A DNA stretch of 64,000 nt from Paludisphaera rhizosphaerae (lineage in GTDB: Bacteria; Planctomycetota; Planctomycetia; Isosphaerales; Isosphaeraceae). A model generated the notes under the pieces. That model had not been told where the DNA came from. It saw nothing but the letters and a program-made list of their open reading frames with translations, and searched no databases. Positions within the stretch are counted from its first letter, which is position 1. Each line of letters opens with the position of its first letter. Location: assembly GCF_011065895.1 (NCBI RefSeq), contig NZ_JAALCR010000007.1, positions 186,001-250,000 of the forward strand, written 5' to 3'. The position numbers and the translations under genes are program-made. Below are positions 61,592 through 64,000 of this stretch, piece after piece.

Positions 61592-62374
61592 ATGCGACGG
61601 AATCGGCGAGGGGGCGGCGGTGGCGGCCTGGAGTTCGGCGGCTCGGGCGAGGATTCGTTCGTCGCGGTCGTCGTGACCAAGCTCACCGGGGCGCTCCTCT
61701 TCATCCTGTTGTTGACGATGGTCATCATGGCCTTGCTGCCCAAGGCGATGGACGTGGCCCCCGGTTCTCCCCGAGAGCAGGCCGAGGCCCGGCCGCTCAA
61801 GATCGCCACGCCGCCGGAGCTTCCCGAGGCCATCGCCGGCCGGCCCTACCACGTCGCGCTGGCGGCCGAAGGGGGCCGCGGCCCCTTGCGGTGGTCGCTC
61901 GACGGCGAACTCCCCGACGGCCTGACCTTCGACGCCGCTTCGGGACTCCTCTCCGGCACCCCGACGAAGGGGACGCCCCAGCCTAAGGAGCTGGCCCTGC
62001 GCGTGGGCGACGGCGAGTCGTTCGCGGCCGGTCCGCTGCGGCTGACGGTCTACCAGAGCGACGTCCCGCTGAGCACGCCCTCGTGGTGGAAGCCGGGGAT
62101 TCCGCCGGTCCCCTGGCGGGCCTGGCTCGACGACGGGGTCGGCTTCCTGATCCTTTGGCTGATCCATCTGGTGGGGATGTCCACCCTGGCGAACTTCGAG
62201 CGCCAGGCCGCCGCCATGACCCTGGCGACCGAAGGAGGCGCAACCATCCCCGCCGGCGAGACCTCGCCCGACCTCGCCCCGCGCCGATTCGCCCTGTATC
62301 GTGCGGTCGTCCGCCTCAGCACGCTCTCGGCCATGATCGGCCTGGCGGCCTGGCTCTGGTCGGCACGCCCCTGA
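61592..62374 (+). CDS. Membrane protein with Ig-like domain, putative stator partner
   Basis: The protein has 260 residues. A Gly/Arg-rich start is followed by DSFVAVVVTKLTGALLFILLLTM, one membrane helix at about 23-46 placed as in MotB/ExbD/ZorB partners. An Ig-like He_PIG domain follows at about 73-155 (GGRGPLRWSLDGELPDGLTF, ASGLLSGTPTKG). Two more helices lie near 182-205 and 235-255. The acidic residue usual in MotB/ExbD helices is not evident; a Lys-Leu-Thr stretch is there instead. It has no peptidoglycan-binding domain. Position suggests that it works with the ExbB-like protein; this is inference. Confidence 0.72.
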   Translation: MRRNRRGGGGGGLEFGGSGEDSFVAVVVTKLTGALLFILLLTMVIMALLPKAMDVAPGSPREQAEARPLKIATPPELPEAIAGRPYHVALAAEGGRGPLRWSLDGELPDGLTFDAASGLLSGTPTKGTPQPKELALRVGDGESFAAGPLRLTVYQSDVPLSTPSWWKPGIPPVPWRAWLDDGVGFLILWLIHLVGMSTLANFERQAAAMTLATEGGATIPAGETSPDLAPRRFALYRAVVRLSTLSAMIGLAAWLWSARP

Positions 62375-62562
62375 CGAACGTCGACTGCGCCGAAACGCAA
62401 ACGATGAAGAACGATTCCGCAAGGCTCCTGCAATAACTGAGGCCATCCGGCGGCCGAAAGCCGCTATGATGAGGAAACGGCCCCGGCCTCTTGGGACGAC
62501 GATCGTCCGTCCTGCGCCGGCGGCAGGGCTCAGCTTGCTGCATTTCTTGAAGGAGCATCGAC

Positions 62563-64000
62563 ATGACGCGACGACGTCTCGGCGTGATCGCGGGGGGGAT
62601 CGCGGTCCTGTTCGCGGTCACCTCCGTCGCCATGGCGCAGGATGACGGGGGTGGAGGAGGCGGCCGTAGAGGCGGCGGCCGAGGCGGATTCGGCGGCGGT
62701 CCCGGCGGTGGCGGTCCCGGCGGCGGAGGCCCCGGCGGCGGAGGCCCTGGCGGCGGCGGTGGACCCGGCGGATTCGGTGGCGGTTTCGGCGGCGGCCGAG
62801 GCGGATTCGGCGGCCCCGGCGGATTCGGCGGCACGTCGCTTCTGAACCTCGCCTCCAACGCCGCCGTTCAGACGGACCTGCAGGTCACGGACGAGCAGAA
62901 GGCCAAAATCGAGAAGCTCGCCCAGGAATCCCGCGCCAAGCGTGACAAGGCCATGCAGGACATGCGAGCCCGCATGGGCAACGGCGGCGGTCCCGGCGGT
63001 TTCGGCGGCGGCGGTCCCGGCGGCGGGAACAACGGCGGTGGGAACAACGGCGGCGGTCGCGGCGGGAACAACAACAACGGCGGCGGCCGTACTCGTGGCG
63101 GGAACAACAACCAGGGCTCGACCCTCCCCGCGACGACCGGCGTGATCCAGCGCGTTTCTTACCAGCCCCAGGACGGCGGCGTCGGCGGCTACGGGGCCGG
63201 GTTCGGCGGCGGAGCCGGCGGCTTCGGCGGCAACCCCTACACGGGGGCTCAGGAGGGCGTCGACCCGGCCGTCCAGCAGCAAATGATGCAGCAGCAGCAA
63301 CAGATGCGGCAGAACCAGCGCAACCAAATGCAGCAGCAGCGCGGGTTCGACCAGATGCGTCAGGCCATGGATAAGCTGAACAAGGACGATGAATCGGCGC
63401 TCGCCAAGATCCTCAAGCCCGATCAGATGAAGCGGCTGAGGGAGATCGAGCTTCAAGCGGAAGGCCCCTTCGCCATCGTCCACAACCAGCCCCTGGCCCA
63501 GAAGCTCAGCGTCACCGACGAGCAGTACGCCGAAATCCAGCAGCTCGAACAGGACTCCCGCCAGCAGGGGAGCGGCACCCGCGACCAGATGCGATCGCTG
63601 ATGGAAAAAGTTCGCGCCAGCATGCCCCAGGACGCCAACGCCAACAATAACAATGGCGGCGGCAACGGCAACAATGGCGGCGGCAACGGTGGTGGACCGG
63701 GTGGACGGGGCAATCGCGGCAACTTCAACCCCGAAGCGTTCCGCGCGGCCATGGAAAAGCCTGAGATCCAGGCCGAGATGACCAAGATCCGCGAAGCCGA
63801 GAGCGCCCAGCGCGATCAGAACTTCTCCAAGGTCTTCAAGGCCCTCGACCGTCGTCAGGCCAGCATGTACAAGACCTTGCTCGGCACGAAGGTCGAGGAC
63901 ATCAACGCCATGCTTCGGGGCGGATTCGGCGGACCTGGTGGCCCGGGAGGCCCCGGCGGTCCGGGAGGCCCCGGAGGTCCTGGCGGTCCGGGAGGCCCGG
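62563..64000 (+). CDS. Gly-rich secreted protein with repeated helical segments, 3' truncated by window
   Basis: The frame runs 479 codons to the right edge with no stop. A signal peptide (MTRRRLGVIAGGIAVLFAVTSVAMA) precedes a Gly/Pro/Arg-rich stretch (about 27-85). Two homologous helical segments follow, with LQVTDEQKAKIEKLAQESR and LSVTDEQYAEIQQLEQDSR, separated by Gly/Asn- and Gln-rich stretches. Collagen-like GGP triplets close the visible part. Similar planctomycete proteins are annotated only as hypothetical. The start ATG 62563 has AAGGAG 8 bases upstream. Strand-biased, glycine-coding repeats make the other frames look open. Confidence 0.82.
   Translation, partial: MTRRRLGVIAGGIAVLFAVTSVAMAQDDGGGGGGRRGGGRGGFGGGPGGGGPGGGGPGGGGPGGGGGPGGFGGGFGGGRGGFGGPGGFGGTSLLNLASNAAVQTDLQVTDEQKAKIEKLAQESRAKRDKAMQDMRARMGNGGGPGGFGGGGPGGGNNGGGNNGGGRGGNNNNGGGRTRGGNNNQGSTLPATTGVIQRVSYQPQDGGVGGYGAGFGGGAGGFGGNPYTGAQEGVDPAVQQQMMQQQQQMRQNQRNQMQQQRGFDQMRQAMDKLNKDDESALAKILKPDQMKRLREIELQAEGPFAIVHNQPLAQKLSVTDEQYAEIQQLEQDSRQQGSGTRDQMRSLMEKVRASMPQDANANNNNGGGNGNNGGGNGGGPGGRGNRGNFNPEAFRAAMEKPEIQAEMTKIREAESAQRDQNFSKVFKALDRRQASMYKTLLGTKVEDINAMLRGGFGGPGGPGGPGGPGGPGGPGGPGGP

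Noticed and set aside
60215-62374. Assignment as a Zorya antiphage system
   Set aside because: The ZorA resemblance is limited to architecture. The partner lacks the ZorB peptidoglycan-binding domain and no ZorC/D/E effector is visible, so I report only a stator-like unit.
63920-64000. Short direct repeats at the right edge as a CRISPR or satellite
   Set aside because: They are in-frame GGP codons of the Gly-rich protein, without spacers.

Overview
The window is very GC-rich and gene-dense. It carries hallmark planctomycete families: DUF1501 and DUF1549/DUF1553 proteins, planctomycete-type cytochromes with CxxCH, three DUF1559 proteins with pilin-like N-termini, M56/BlaI pairs, a DUF1080 protein and a secreted protein with an N-terminal LExRxLLS motif. 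Together they point to a member of the Planctomycetes, most likely the Isosphaeraceae (Paludisphaera/Singulisphaera-like). That placement is inferred from gene families, not from a marker gene. I saw no rRNA, tRNA, CRISPR array, IS element or prophage.

Left part (1-10957, all minus strand): the start of dabA runs off the edge. It is followed by a GntR/FCD regulator with a palindrome upstream of its start, and a secreted hydrolase-like protein with a strong terminator. Next is a tightly coupled six-gene operon running from 10957 down to 2891: GT2 glycosyltransferase, NAD-dependent sugar epimerase, DegT-type aminotransferase, methyltransferase, large membrane glycosyltransferase-like protein, and a membrane/spermidine-synthase fusion. 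Most junctions are 4-base RTGA overlaps. It looks like a lipid-linked or surface glycan pathway.

Middle part: 12223-20677 and 22751-25459 hold two sets of DUF1501, DUF1549/1553 and cytochrome/WD40 genes, with a TolC-like gene between them on the other strand. A lipoprotein/DUF1559/lipoprotein cassette follows (25756-27431), then DUF1080, a PD-(D/E)XK-like protein and a large surface protein. At 32277-40050 two BlaI-M56 (BlaR1-like) units lie back to back. Their receptor proteases carry carboxypeptidase-regulatory-like repeats in one case and a helical-repeat tail in the other, not a beta-lactam sensor. An alcohol dehydrogenase and a DUF4041/GIY-YIG protein follow, the latter flanked by palindromic repeats.

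Right part: a CvpA-S4 pair, an EmrA/EmrB-like efflux operon, a glycoside hydrolase, a TPR/FG-GAP (CRTAC1-like) protein, two more lipoprotein-DUF1559 cassettes, a MotA/TolQ/ExbB-like gene coupled to an unusual membrane protein with an Ig-like domain, and a Gly-rich secreted protein cut by the right edge.

The most unusual features are these. (i) A chimeric ORF (57185-57760) joins an identical copy of the first 135 codons of the ExbB-like gene to the tail of a CIA30-like domain. (ii) There are two families of palindromic REPIN-like repeats with compensatory stem changes; one of them supplies the ribosome-binding site of a gene. (iii) Small lipoproteins and DUF1559 proteins recur as pairs. (iv) A stator-like two-gene unit has an Ig-domain partner in place of the usual ExbD or MotB.
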